Positions 45,382 to 58,530 of a DNA stretch of 64,000 bases are shown here, piece after piece. A program made the position numbers and the translations under genes. This DNA is from Fasciola hepatica (lineage: Eukaryota; Platyhelminthes; Trematoda; Plagiorchiida; Fasciolidae), in the NCBI GenBank assembly GCA_948099385.1, contig CANUEZ040000156.1, positions 7,399,501-7,463,500 of the forward strand, in the 5' to 3' direction. Under the pieces are notes generated by a model. It saw only the letters and a program-made list of their open reading frames with translations, was not told the DNA's origin and searched no databases. How positions within the stretch are numbered: the stretch's first letter is position 1; the number at the start of each line of letters is the position of its first letter.

Positions 45382-46524
45382 ATGTCGTGCCAGGACATCA
45401 CCGAGGGAAAAAAGGCGGCAGCTATGCGTATTATAAAAGTTACCCGATCCCCGGGACCTGATGGTGTGCATATCTTAGTGGTAAAGGAGCTGGCCGATTT
45501 TTTAACTCAACCGGTCACACGATTGTTCCACACGTCGTTACCAGCAGGAAAGCTCTCCCGGGAATTAAAGGAAGCTGTCGCTGTGCCACTAAACAAAGAT
45601 GGAGCGAAGGCCGAGGTCGTGAAATATTGCTCTCCTAGTCTAACATCGGTGGTAGGAAAGGTTACAGAGAGCCTGCCGGCCACGCGACTCCGGGAACGTA
45701 CCGGGGTGAACGACCAACTAGGCCGACAACAACGTGGTTTTTGGAAAAGTAAGTCGTGCCTAACAAACTTGCTAATTGCACGAGGAAGCTGGACGATGGC
45801 CAAGACTGAAGGACTCCCTACGGAAGTAATCTTCGTGGGTTCTGGCATAGCTTTTGATAAAGTTCCGCATTACCGTCTGCTAGGTAAGCTCAAGGCTCTC
45901 GGTGTTGTATATGTCTTGATCCCGTGGATCGAGGACTTTTCTAAAGGGAGGACCTTTGAAGCACGAGTAGCACAATCAATGTCAACAGGGCAAATGAATG
46001 CTAGTGGTGGTACACAAGTACCAGTTCTGGCCACGCTCCTTTTCCTGGCCTATATCATTGACCTACCATCAATTTTTCAATCACCATGTCTCATCTGTCC
46101 AGTGGACCTAAAGATCTGGTGCGCGACTACATCAAATGCAGATGAGCTTATTTCTCAGGAGGATAACAAAGACCTTGAAAGGTGGTCGGGTCTGTGGTCA
46201 CTGCCAGTCAACACCGACAAGTGTGCGTATATGCGAGTAGGGGCACCGTCCAGGAATGGGATGTCCTATATACACGAGGCATCCCTCCGCCGTTCTTCCA
46301 GTGAAAAAAATTTGGGAGTGATGGTGGCCTCGTCACCAAAAACGAACAGCAACACTGACAGAGTCTGTGCATCAGCGTGGAGTATCCTTGGGCCGGTTAC
46401 TCAATCACTCGGCCATCTCTCATTTAACGCTTCAACACATTGTATGCAATCTATGATTGTCCTAGGTTGGAATACAGGGGGCCGGCGGTTTTCCCTTCTA
46501 CGGCGGAAGAAGTGGCAAAGTTGA
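45382..46524 (+). pseudogene. Open 380-codon LINE RT frame without catalytic motifs
   Basis: The frame begins with SPGPDGVHILVVKELADFL (block 0/1) and keeps TRLFHTSLPAGKL, VGKVTESL, WKSKSCLTNLL and YRLLGKLKALG. Motif A reads FVGSGIAFD (Asp to Gly), motif B GGTQVPVLATLLFL in place of GVPQGSVLGPLLFL, and motif C CPVDLKIW in place of YADDLKIW. NTDKCAYMRVG and KNLGVMV follow. It is open throughout, which is unusual here, but cannot be a polymerase. It is continued in another frame at 46,440. Confidence 0.85.
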
Positions 46525-46930
46525 AACGAGTGCAGAGAGGCAAAACTCGCCTTTTTGGATGGCTTCTTGGGGTCAGCTACGAAGGGCGGCTAAAGACTAC
46601 TGGGTTGTTTCCAGTGGCCTATCGGAGAGTCCGACGAGAATTGATCCTCATCAGGTGTACTATCAGAGGCGACTTTAGCTCAGAACCACGTGCAGAGCTC
46701 CTTCTCCGAGAACATGACCGTACGGGGGGGAGGGGGGGGGGCACCCGCTTACTCTAAAGAGGCTGAAATCGGTGGGCCTACCACTGGTGTACCGTCTATC
46801 TCGGAGGGCTATCAGTCTATGGAACTCGCTACCAGCTGAAGTGGTAGAAGAACCTAACGATTTACTGTTCAAGCGGCTTCTGGACGTATTTCTGAAGAGG
46901 TGGTGGCTGAAGACTCACGCCTGAGTCTAT
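46440..46930 (+). pseudogene. LINE C-terminal region
   Basis: LEYRGPAVFPSTAEE, LKRVQRGKTRLFGWLLG, YEGRLKTTGLFPVAYRRVR and, after a G-run at 46,726-46,741 and a frame change, VYRLSRRAISLWNSLPAEVVEEP. This is the end of ORF2. The same blocks appear decayed at 13,864-14,300 and near 22,450-22,530. Confidence 0.8.
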
Positions 46931-46959
46931 GTCGCTGAGCTGTAGTGACGAGGCTTACA

Positions 46960-48255
46960 GGAGAGAGATACCCGATGCCTCTATTCTGAAGAAAGAAAAA
47001 TGAAATAGCGAGGCGAAGGAATGCTTATTATGAAGGCTAATAGAAATTAGTTCTTAATAGGTTGCGTAACTGATGTTACATCAAGTTGTGAATTATACTG
47101 TTTTTTGTGAAACCACAAGAAAAGCAATCTTCCTCAAAAAAGATTGACGCAGTAGGTCAATGAGTAAAACATGAATAATGTCAAGCTTTTGACTGGAGTA
47201 TAGCAGACGAGTTTGAATTTTACGCGAGAGTTTCGTACCATGAGATAAAACGCATAGTAGGGTGGTATTTCGACCAGTAACAAATCACACGCAGTATTCA
47301 TAGAACCATTATAACACGTGTTATTTAAAGTTATAACCTATACTTATCTATCTCCGAGACTCGTACATGAAATTGTCCCTAGTGCATATAACATTATGTT
47401 GTATTCAGGTATCGGACATTATACACGGTTTTATAGTAAAACATGATTATTATATACAATCAGTACTTATGAAAACAGACGTCTAATCCCACAAACTGGT
47501 AGTACTATGAGTGAGGAAATGCTGTAAATAAAATAATTAGGACAACACCGTATTTTGGGATTCCTGTAAGTGGTACGCGACTGGTAAGCACTCGCGTATG
47601 AGCGACTAGAACAACGTACCTCATGGGAAGTGTTCTACAGTCGTAAAAATGTCTGCAGTTAAGAAAGCAAGTATGTTCTTGAAACCCTTCCATAATAATA
47701 CAAAATATTGTAAAAACATGTATGTAATTGGAATACATTCAACGTAAACTGATCACTTTTCATCAAGAGAAGTATGCCTTAAATGTTTAGTTTCCATCAA
47801 TAATGATTGAGCAGCACACTCTCGTGATCAGCTTTTCTTACGTTCTGAACAGGTAACAATCAGTTACTTGGAAGAATACTGATCCCATTCACCTGTTTTT
47901 CTTTGTTTTATATGTTTTTTGTGAAGCTCACGGAATATTAAGTATACGAAGAATATTACAGAACACATTGAGAACAAAACAGCGTGGTGAACAAGCTCGT
48001 TTTCAGTTCTTCTAATCTCTATGTTACTTTGGTCATTTATATCCAGATTCAGGGAATCAGAATACATTGTTATGTCTAGAGATACGAGATGGGAGAGTTA
48101 TTGGAGTCGGCAGAAGGTCCTTAGTGCAAAATGCCTCATTTGTGGCGAGGCGACATAATGAGAGCAGCGGCGTTCGCGGCCTAAATCATAGTCAACACGT
48201 ATGCTATGAGAAACCGAATGTTGTCAAATGTTTCTTTCATCTTAATTCATATTAG
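46960..48255. other. AT-rich sequence without recognised gene
   Basis: Transition to AT-rich sequence with low-complexity stretches and a short palindrome (ATAACACGTGTTAT near 47,312). No coding signature, LTR or RNA gene recognised. Confidence 0.4.
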
Positions 48256-48570
48256 ATTCGGTTACTCCTGATGTCCATGTTGTTGAAGTAGAGCCACAAG
48301 AGTTTGGCCAGCAGCAGATTTGCGGTCTGTGGATCTTTCAAGCAGTGGTCTACTCACTACCAGCTCATAGAAGTCGATCTTCCATGCAGGTTAGTATATT
48401 TGTATTATTTTATTTCTTTCAGCGGGTTAGGAGATACAGCTTGGAAGGACCGTGTGCAGAAATCAACTTGGATGTTCTTTCACAGTCCTTTTTCGATGAT
48501 TTTATAACCACCATGATAACCACGAGGCAATGTCGTGACGTGTTGCACGCTCTGGGCCATCACTCGCCAG
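48256..48570 (+). CDS. Candidate host exons with 33-nt intron (unknown protein)
   Basis: Exon 48,256-48,389 has AG upstream (TTCATATTAG) and a GTTAGT donor. The intron 48,390-48,422 is 33 nt and ends TTTCTTTCAG. Exon 48,423-48,570 ends at a GTATTT donor. Reading frames join without a stop: about 44 codons (VHVVEVEPQEFGQQQICG, then AVVYSLPAHRSRSSMQ) and about 49 codons (RVRRYSLEGPCAEINLDVL, then FFDDFITTMITTRQCRDVLH). I recognise no family. The intron is a multiple of three and open, so a read-through ORF also exists. Borders are eye-picked and the downstream exon was not fixed. Confidence 0.4.
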
Positions 48571-49045
48571 GTATTTCGCGTTACCCAAGGACAATATATC
48601 GTACATCACGGTTGTGAGAAGGAGCTATCGGTTTCCTTTGTGGATCGTACTCGGGAAAAACTAAGTTGTTCATCGAGAGACGCGCAAGACCAGCAGAATA
48701 ATCATACCGAAGAATTCACAAAATCGGTAACATGTGTTCCGAAAGGAAGGTAATGTTTCTGCGGGTGAAATTTCATTCCCGTTCTTGCCATACGCATTCA
48801 TCCTTTGTTGTGTTTTTCACTCCACCATGCAGTAAAATCAAAATATCATCCTCAATAAGTGCCCCGCAAAAATTATAAATTGACTGATAGTATACCTTTT
48901 TAATGTTTTATTGTTTTGGGCAATTTTCCACACGGTTTGCCATCAAATCGTCTGTCCGTGGATGACGTGCTGTTAGACATACTCACTGCACCTATTCACG
49001 CAGTCACTCATAAATGTTTATCGCTTTCCAATAATCTGGTGGTAG

Positions 49046-49571
49046 AAAGCATTTCACTGTCGTCCGGATCGTTGACACCATCTATGGGGGCCTTTTGAGG
49101 TTCTCCACTCCAAGTCTCAAGGTCTGGTTGCCGCTTATACCTGGTAGTGCAGTGGGCCTTCGTGGTTATGAGGTATATACCCCTTCCACTGCACTCATAC
49201 ACAATCATGTAATAAGAGCCTCTACGACACCATTGTTGGAATTTCTTCCGCGTTCATATAAGTTAGCGTCATTCTCCCTCACTTTTCTAGATGACGTATT
49301 TGTCTTTGAGTGTAACAACAGACGGCGTCCATTGGGCCCGGAGTGGCATTAACCGGCTGCTGGTTTGGAAGTGTACAACGAAAAGCCGTTCAAAATCAGG
49401 CTTATTGTTGCCTTCAAGGGTAAGTCAATGAAATTCTTTGCCTCTAACTAAACTGCAGACGCTATTAGTTCCGTCCAAAGGTTTGCAGAAAAACCGGTGT
49501 CCGTCGCTGAAAGACGTAGAGCATTGGTTTATCAGTGCTAAAAGTCGAGACAGTACGGTGCGAGAACACAG
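49046..49571 (+). CDS. Candidate host exons (118- and 39-nt introns), unknown protein
   Basis: Exon 49,046-49,172 (TVVRIVDTIYGGLLRF, then LKVWLPLIPGSAVGLRGYE) ends in phase 0 at GAG|GTATAT. The intron 49,173-49,290 ends CTCACTTTTCTAG. Exon 49,291-49,419 is 43 open codons starting ATGACG, with a GTAAGT donor. The intron 49,420-49,458 is 39 nt and ends AACTGCAG. Exon 49,459-49,571 is 37 open codons (LLVPSKGLQKNRCPSLKDVE), donor CAG|GTATGT. The phases agree across all joins, which argues for real exons. The protein is unknown. It may be the same gene as 48,256-48,570. Confidence 0.4.
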
Positions 49572-49897
49572 GTATGTGAATAACGCGCGCCCAATCGGGG
49601 GAGCGTTGGGCCTGCTGCTTGGGGAAGCGGCCATCATTCCGAAAGTAAATCAAACTACAGGTGCCTATCTATGAACAAGGCATACCTAAGATCTAGGCTT
49701 GTAATTGCATTTCAAATAAATATGATATTTTAGTTTGGCGGAAAGCTGCTACAATGCACCTAGACTCATAAGAATGGCTGCGTCAGGTGTACCGCATGCT
49801 CACGGATAGGCTTTCTTGGCGTTCGCTTTTGTTGAGACAGTTAGTGGTTGAAAAATAGATCAACGTGGTTAGTCCTGCGGTTCACCAATCGGTTTTT

Positions 49898-50406
49898 GTA
49901 GTACACTAAGTTAATATCAACACTAAGATAACACTAGCATACTAGGATGGGCGGAGGAGCGTGTGCAGACGTAAAGGTAAAAAGACATGTACAGTGGTAA
50001 TAAAAGTGAAACACGAAGCATGACACAAACTCAATTGTCCACCGGGATGTGAGTGCCAAAGAACCAACGTCGGGCAATGTGTTCAGTCCAGTTTAGTCTG
50101 ACAACAGCTCATCGAATCAATAGAGATGGTGTTGAGTTGAGTTCCAGGAGAGGCCGTTGAAGCTTCTAAAATGGTTTGTTTCTCACAGTTAGATTTAGCT
50201 GACGTAATTCCGAGGCACTTCAAAATCAGAAAGCGGGATCTTGCTAGAATGAGAAATTTATTGGCAACTTTTTGTATTGTGCGGTGGTGGTGGGTTTGGA
50301 AACGTGTGCATTGTTACATACAAATGAACATCGGCACAACAAAGGAGTGTCGCACCAAGGGACTTTGGAAATCATGGAAAATGTCGGAAGAATACAGAAA
50401 CCCACA
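49898..50406 (-). repeat. Gypsy LTR copy, solo or 5' remnant
   Basis: Minus-strand homologue of the LTR at 20,614-21,137 over its whole length, including the AATAAA region (minus AATAAATTTC near 50,250), ATTTTAGAAGCTTCAACGG and CACGCTCCTCCGCCC. No pol end or purine tract lies upstream. Downstream on the minus strand a primer-site-like TTGGTGAACCGC is at 49,878-49,889, so it may be a 5' LTR whose element was lost. No target duplication was seen. Confidence 0.85.
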
Positions 50407-53400
50407 TGGAAGAAGAAAGGAAAACATTGTCCACTAAATTAGGCCCAGCACATTTTTAGTTCTCTGAGTTACCAGGTACTAACTAGATCCCGAGAATGGC
50501 CCAGGGAAAGGACAATAAGCCTAAACTTCCTGAGGTTGCCAAAAAACGGCAAAAGTCAGTAGGATAGGTGAAGAGCGGTTGGTACTAAAATAACGTCGAT
50601 CACATTTGCGTGATAGATCCACACCGGCCATGATTTTAGCTAGGGGAACTAGGGTTCAACCGTCCGCAAGCAGAGCAGCCAAAGGTGTTCTTCAGTTGGC
50701 GGAAATCAGTTGTCTTCATAGCAAGCAGACAAACAAAGGACATCACCATGGCACTGAACAATAAACAAACTGCCTAGAACTGAGTGCTAATTAGCTATGT
50801 TGATCTTCGATAATTTTTGTTCATGAATTAACACATTCGAGATAAGTCATCTCCAGGTCGCTACAGGTCTTCCGGTTTGGGGCCCGAGAGACCCGAGTAC
50901 CACGGGGATGAGGATATTAATTCACGTGACTAAGTGCCGCGAAAAGTGACGTAGTTCCATTCAGTCTCTCTCTTCTTCGTGATTTCCGCTTAGTACTCTG
51001 TTTTTTGACCCTTTTTCTTTATATGCTTCTACTCAATCTGCCCTCAACTGGACGAAGCCTGGAGGTTGCAACCAAAACCATAGTACAGAAATGTAAGGTT
51101 AATAGTTGAACTGAACTAAAATATTTTATTGATGAGAATTTGTCTACTACAAGCATTTCAGCGGATCACAGATAAAGAATGGCCAGTATATGACTGAATT
51201 GGATAAATAACACAAACCTAATAGATGCAACAACTTATTTCCGTTGAACCGCTTATGGTTTGCGCTTCTGAATGTTTCGTAAGGCTGACATCACTAACTA
51301 TCGACATATAATCTGGTGGCAGCCCTATGGTTTCCCGATCTAGAAAAAAATTCACAAAGATAAACTCGCGTTCTCTATAATCATACGACTTTGAGACAAA
51401 GTGAAGTTCGATGAACTGACACCTCTGTATTTAAAAGTATCTTTCACTCAAACTATAACGGTAATAGACAAAATTCTTGCGACAGAGAGATCATGTATTT
51501 TTGTTCACGCAAACTGTTCTGTGCGAAAATTTTGCACTTGTGCGGTATTCTCCGTAGAAATCCATAAAGGATCGTTTGCCGTGTATGGTGAGGAAGTGGG
51601 ACCTGAATAAGGACACTGGACGCAAGAAATATGTTTTAGATTGACAGATTTCAGTCAGCAGTGGGTTTTGGGTTTTCGTCAACGGAGTCAGAGCTAAAAC
51701 AAAAACCAAAACCAGTGGTTGATTCTACAGGACAACAGTAAATAATCGCAGTCTGTCACTGAACAAATCTGAGAAATTATGTGTAGCAGAACCATTCATA
51801 TCTACCCACTGATAGTATAGTCTATAATATGAAAGAGTATTTAAGTCTGCAACGTGAATATACACTGTTTTATCGCGTAGAAAACTATATTTAACCTTTG
51901 CAATCACTTACGAAACTACAAAATCATTGCTGTTAAATTTCCTTGCAACTCACATCAAGCATGTAAGTCAGTTTGGTTAAACACGATCAAAAATCTCAGT
52001 CAGCAATAGTGAAGCACAACGCAAAAGACGGAGGCATCGGGATGCAACTGATTTCGGGTGTATGGCATATGCACCGCGTCAGTAATCTTGATAACGTTTC
52101 GTGTGGATATCCAGGTAGCACAATACCGTGCGCTGTTGGGTGAACGTTAGGCTAAAATGACTCGTAACATAAGCCCCAAAAGATTGCGTAGAAGTTCGTG
52201 AAATTTTACAAAAGATATGACATTTTCTAAAGTATATTTGGCATATTTTGTTTTACAAGTTTCCAGTATGCCGTTTTTATAATAAACTATCTGATTTTCA
52301 CGAACGAGGTATTTTATCAGTGGCAAGTTAGTGGTTTCGATCAAAAGGATGGGTAGTAGGCAAGCAGACTGAGAAACGGGCAGTTAGGATGGATTAGAAA
52401 AAGCAGAGATATTCATTTCCAACGATATTTTCGAAAGTCAGGCTAGCTGCTTGGGTAGCTGTTAGTAAGTATTCGTGTATTTTCTACTTTACCATGTTTA
52501 AAGAGTCCGTTGGTACGGCGCATATTAGGTCTACTGACGTTAACATGTGCAGAAACAATACAGATTTTGAAAACACACACACACACGATACCCATGCAGA
52601 CCGATTAGTACACAGAATTTGGGTCTGAATACGCAACGAGGTGCACAGCACATTATGCGCACACGGTGCCAAGCAGTGTAATATGAATAACAAGGATGAC
52701 TGACCCACTTGCAAACATTCATGCTTCATGGAGTAAGGATACATTTCTGTTTACTTATTGCACACAACGAGCCGACTTTACTCTGACTAAAAACTGTCAG
52801 TAGACTGGATCACAACCGTCGTAGAAAAACCACTCAAAAACCACTCCGAAACCGATCGGCTTTTGGCCAGTTCTCAAGCGGGTTGCGCTGTTGCACTGAT
52901 CGGTTTACAAGCGCTTTCTGAAGGGTTTCCGAGAGATTGAAACTAATCGTGTGAAATGAGTGATATGTTTCACTATCTTCTATCACTTTTCCAGAATTAA
53001 TTTTTCCTCTACCTCCTTTTACCCACTGAATGAGAAAATCCTAATGACCATCCATATTTTACTCATTTTAAGATGTATCCAACGGGATAACCTGTAACTT
53101 AAACTTTTCTTTAATACCAACTGGTATTGGAATTCATAGAAATGAAATCCTCACCAAATGCGTAGTACCATGGTCGTCGATTTCCTTCGTATCAATTCAA
53201 TCCTGACCTTCGGAGGAGTCGCTACTAAACAAACTGACCAGAAACCTTTCGAAAATCGATTTTACGAATGAGCTATTTGCTACATGGAATGCCCTTGTTA
53301 TCAGACATAACTAGACTTAGTTACTGGGACATGATCAATGAATTAAAGAAATGAGGATGGCATATACTCTATCGGAGGTGCAATTCATTTACGTATTGGA

Positions 53401-53600
53401 AAAACAACGCAGATAATTAGTTATGATTTTAATTGCCGAAACGTGCCTTGTGTAAATTTTGGTTCTCCATTGAATTTATTCAAAAAATAGTTTATATGGT
53501 AAAACTCACGACTTTGTGAATCGTTGATGGGAAAGCACTAAGACGGCAATCTTCAAACTTTTGAAACGTGTACCGGGGCACCTGGCTCAGTTTGTATGAA
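50407..53600. other. AT-rich sequence without recognised gene
   Basis: Only short ORFs without domains. A (CA)n run is near 52,573-52,586. I see no retroelement coding blocks, LTR or RNA gene. Confidence 0.4.
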
Positions 53601-55590
53601 GTGTCTCAAAAGTTATGGATGAGTTCATCCAGTCATCAGATCTCCACACTCTTGGTTGTTTTGGCCAGAATCTCCTTAGACTCCCCCACAGCTTGCCTGT
53701 GCCCCAGTCTGACGAAATAAAATTTGTTAAAAGTTCAATTGCTTCAGGAACTCATGGTGGAGCTGTTGTGATGTGTTGCGGAGAAACTCGGATAAAAAGT
53801 GGCGCGTCAGTCTTTCCAGAAAATCAAATTTAAATATTTTCTGGCCCAAACTCTTGGTTTCATTAAGGTTTTGAGTAAAAATAATTGTCCATACAGGTTA
53901 CGGAGTTAAATCCAATGAAATCACCGAGCCAGCACTAAATACCACCTACAAATTGGTGGAATCACTAATCAAGGAATACCTCTTATTCCCGTAGCTTACT
54001 ACTTTTTTTGTTCAGAACGACCAAAGTAACAATTGAATTACTTTTAAACTTCTGCTAGCGAAAAAGAATTTCACTGAGAGGAGTATTATGAAAACCTGTT
54101 GACCGCTGTTCGTTGTAAAGTGCTACGAGTTTTTGGTGCATATTTGCTATTCCCAGCCGCTGACCTTTCCGGCGTGCTTCGTGATAGTTTTTAGATAGGG
54201 ATTTTGTCTCAAGGTGATGTTTACTTTCCTAAAATAAAAAATGCAAACTCTTCCTGTGTTACTGTGCACGTTATTTCGGATCACTTTTTCAGTTTGATTC
54301 TTGAAGTTATGAGATGTTATCCTAGGACAACGAACTACTCTATCAATTTCACAATGCTAGTTTTATTGTGGAACCAAGTATGTAGTTCGTAAATGATCGT
54401 AAAGTATCGGCATTTCATTTAAAATTATACAGAAATAACTATTTAAACAATGCCTGGGAGAACATTTTTGCATTGTGGATCACGTAAATCCCCCAAGAGA
54501 TGATGACTGCGCAGAGTGCTTCAGGTAATAAATAGGTCAATAGCAGGGGCGTTTACATCTGATTTTGTCGATACAGCTGTTTATTTGAACCCAGCTAGTA
54601 TAATTTATTTAGATACATGATGTTCACTTCTAATTCAGAGAATGTGGAGCACGTGGATACATCTACGGTTGTTAATCTTGGAGTTCCATAGTATGACTGA
54701 TGCAAACACGAGGACATGCACTGGGAGCGTACTGGATGACGTGTCTGTTGTACATTCGGTACAGCATGTCCTCAACGGACCTACGACAGTGGTCATAAGT
54801 TTTGAATTCACATTTTATCCGAATACTTCGGGATCCACGAATGATTCATCGTAGGCTTCGCATATACGAGTCACGTAATATTCCCGACGGCTACTGTGTA
54901 CACTTGGGCTTACATGCACCTACAATCCGTAAAGCCTTTCATACGTATCTCATGTTTCTATTCAATTACATTTCGATGGACTCGATAAAGCAAGTGTTGC
55001 CCATACAATGCCGTATTACGTAACCTTTTGTCACGTGGTCTTCCGTGGTTGATGCTTCCTATTCAGACAGCAAACAGTTGGAATTATATTCTGTGTACTG
55101 CGAAACGGGTTCCGCCAAGAATACTTTTGTTGGGCTTTTTCCCGAATCACACAGATGGCTGTGCAGTATTCGTTCCTCAGATGCAAAACAGATGTGTTTT
55201 ATGACTGACTTACTTTTTTATTTGCGAAATATTCCCGTAGTCTGAATTAAGAAGACATAAAGAGCTGTTACTTTTTAATTCGTCAACGCGATCAGGGATG
55301 TGAAGGTAACATCACATAAAATGCTTTTGCTTGACATATATTCGTTAAACAAAAATACACCTCCGGCCAAAACTATAGACTTCACTTGTGAACCTTATCA
55401 ATAGAATATGACGGAATGGGAGTATTGCAACGATGAATCGAAATGTTTATGAAGTTTCTGTGCGAGACCCACGTGCTTCACCGTTCAAAATCTATTCAAC
55501 GTGTTTCTTTCCCTTTCCGATCAAATATCGGCCTTTGCCCCTTTCGTTTCTCTGCTTTGAACCTAGTGCTGCCAAGCCTCCTTTTATCTG
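53601..55590. other. AT-rich sequence; short unassigned ORF 53,615-53,833
   Basis: The plus ORF of 72 codons at 53,615 lies in locally GC-richer sequence and might be an exon or a decayed repeat; I do not recognise it. Other frames are short and without motifs. Confidence 0.3.
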
Positions 55591-55593
55591 ATC

Positions 55594-55611
55594 TGTGTGT
55601 GTGTGTGTGTG
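55594..55611. repeat. (TG)n microsatellite
   Basis: Nine TG units, followed by GCCTTTTT. It starts a pyrimidine-rich block of about 500 bp (to 56,110) with a TATAAAA near 55,985; the block could be part of an unrecognised repeat. Confidence 0.8.
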
Positions 55612-56109
55612 CCTTTTTACACTGAGTTGGTTTTCCATTCGGATCCGTCTAGAGACGGACGGCCTCCACATTTCCATTCTGATAATCAGTCTACCCTGTT
55701 TTTTGCTGACGTCATCCTCCATGCGTCATCCATGTTATGCCTTATGTGTCCAAGTAACCCCAAGCCTTCACTTGGATGGCCACGTTTTTTTTAACACGAA
55801 ATCATGTGTCTAATTTCTCATTCGTAGTGTGCGAGTGACCCTTGGCCTGCCATCTAACACGAAGATCATTTGCGTGTCTTTCTGGATTAGGCCTGCGCGC
55901 AATCTCTTCTGTCACGGTTGGAACTCACCGTCCTTTTGTCTAGTGACCGTCCTATATTCCTTCTCTGATTTTTTATTTTCTAGGCTATAAAAACGATTTC
56001 CATCCTGTACTGATAACCCGGTCCCGTACCGATCGTTGTGTTTTTTCTTGTGCCCATTCGAACGATCTATACCCATTCCTGGTTTTCTGTGACTGAATTG
56101 TCCCAGAAA

Positions 56110-58530
56110 TTAAGGTATGCTGCCTACGTTTTTAATGATCGTCTCTTGAAGTACACGCAAACAATGTACTTATTTTAATCGTTCTGGAACCGGGAACTCA
56201 ATCCACGAGTTTCTAATTCACTGGACATCGGTTCAGTTGGACGTATCCTTCTATGTATACAAAAGTCACACTAAAATGTTAAGTTAAGCTTGGAAGAAAA
56301 CATATCTGGGCAGAAAAAAGGCATAACAAAGGGATGTGCATTTGTTCTTTTATTGTGGATGTATGTAAGTTAAAGATAGAACACCACACACTGAGTCAGA
56401 TTATCGCCAGTTTACCCATTTATTTAGGATGTGTTATCGGCATCGTCTGTCCAGTTCCTCCAAGTATAACGCACATCAACTACTGCAAAAGTTCAATGAA
56501 ACAAACCCGAATTTATAATTCATGCCATTCCTTCTGTCATAAACCAGAAGTTGTAGATGACAGTTGGTTCATTCGGAGACGGATCATTCCGGGAACACCA
56601 AACTCTTTACTTGTATCATCGATATCCAGTCCTATTTAAGCCAGTCCTTATTTGCTAGGAGGATGCAATCACGTGGTTCATATGCCTGGCTTCATCTCAT
56701 TGCGTTCAGTCTGTGTTACTTCACGGCGTATGTTGTCGCCCCATCGTTCGTAATCGTTTTCGAGAAATCAGCTACTTAATAATTGGATTTGTAGCATGTA
56801 TGCTGCACCACTCTTGGCGTCCTTCTGGGGTAGACTGCGAACGGATCAGTGAAAACGCAACATTTGTCACAAGCCAACGAGGGCAGAGTAGCACACTAAT
56901 TTCGAAAGCTGTGTTCTCATGCAGCGAAAACAAACCTCGGTGCTTTGCCTGACCCACAGATAACGCCGAATATACTCCAAGGACCAACTTTAGTAAGTGC
57001 TGGAATCGACCCGCAAATCTTGCAGAGAAAACGGGGACCCAGGTGGTTCCCACGGAAAATATATGAACGCAAAACCTCCACAACTATGCTCTAATATACC
57101 GAGAAAGTCTTTTTTACTAGAATGGAATTCAAAAAAGGGATAACGTGACAGAAACACTGACCTACCGGTTACAAAACACGACAAAAATATTGCAAATCAC
57201 GTTCAACACTACCATATTTTCAATCGAAACTCTAAGGATGGCTCCCTGAATAATCAACTTTATACAGTGTGTAATCCTAAGCTTTCTCCTGTAGGGCGAG
57301 ATAATTTGTTAGAGTGACCAGGTGCCTGTTCGATCGAGTTCAAGAATACTGTCCTACACGGTTGTCCAAAGGGATCAATGGGAAATTAACCAGCGTGATA
57401 CTGGCCCATGCTATCGAGACGGGTCGCACACTAACGCGGGATGGAGCGTTTGGTGTCATCTAACGTGTGTCGGCAAATCACTCTAAAGGGACCGGACAAA
57501 GAATTTCCTGTACGTCTGACGTGACTGAGAGCAGGTTACACAGAACAGTTCTGTACTCCCGAGGTCAAAATTCAAGGAGATAGTGGGACGAACACAGAAC
57601 TGGTGAGCTTGGTGGATAATCGGCCCAAACAAATGCAGCGGAATCAGATTTGACATTCTGTTTTGGGCTTTTATGTTAATACTCTGGGTCATAATTTTGA
57701 GTAACGTTATTGATTTGCGTATGTACTGTACTGGCCTGAAAAGAGAACCACCCAAAATACAGATCTATTTTCGTTAACTAACATCTTTGAAATACATCAA
57801 TGAGTCAGTTTGAATAGAGTGAGGAAAATAATCCAATAAGTAGGGGAACGTTTCACGTATATCTTGAATACTGTCTCGTTTTGAATCCGAAAGGCTTTAT
57901 TCGGGTAAAAAACTGAAAATTCATTTAATTTTGACGTGAAATAAAAATGCAAGCAACCACAAATACGTTACTCTGAAAATAATTTTCCGAAGATGAAAAA
58001 TGGCAGCATTGAACTCAAATGATAAGTACTTTTGTCGAAACAACTCCACACGAGCGATCCTATTTGTCTGCAAAAATCCATTTTTACATTCAGTGCGTAA
58101 ACGTGTGATCGCCAAGTAAAACACAGATTCTTGGAGATGAGAAGTTGCGGAATTTCAGTTTACCGGGAAAAATAGGGCGACCGTCACATTTTTATCAAAT
58201 ATCTCTATATAGTTGTTCTTTTTGGAACCATGGTGTTAAAATCGTTCATACGACATCGTGAGGAAAGTCAAAACCCTGAACTGAATCAAAGTATAGTTGC
58301 ATTGGAATCATATATTTTGTGATTGGTAGTTAGATGGAGGATAATGACAATCATCTACCTCAGCTGAGGTGGGTGCTCAGTGTGTGAAATGTCAGTGGTG
58401 AGATTGCTAGACAGACACATTTATGTAGAGAAGAGACCTATCACGGAAAACAAACGCTCCGTGTGTGGTGTTTATTGATAGTCACGAACGAGTGCCGTGG
58501 GTATCAGCGTGGAACAAGCTTGTGGTTGGC
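56110..58530. other. AT-rich sequence with one hydrophobic ORF
   Basis: 56,564-56,779 (+) ends in SYAWLHLIAFSLCYFTAYVV, which looks like a single membrane helix and faintly like the first helix of MFS-type carriers. No splice donor follows it. Nothing else in the stretch resembles a gene, LTR or RNA. Confidence 0.25.

Larger units (their letters stand above)
44435..46960 (+). mobile_element. LINE with fold-back 5' end
   Basis: Plus-strand element with endonuclease (44,376-44,849), linker, RT (45,382-46,524) and C-terminal region (46,440-46,930). Same family group as the split LINE at 15,180-22,530, judged by the shared end block SRR..S/N.WNSLP. Its 5' side is the inverted repeat. Confidence 0.8.

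Noticed and set aside
56564..56779. First exon of an MFS transporter
   Set aside because: Only one hydrophobic segment is visible and no splice donor follows before the stop, so similarity is too weak.
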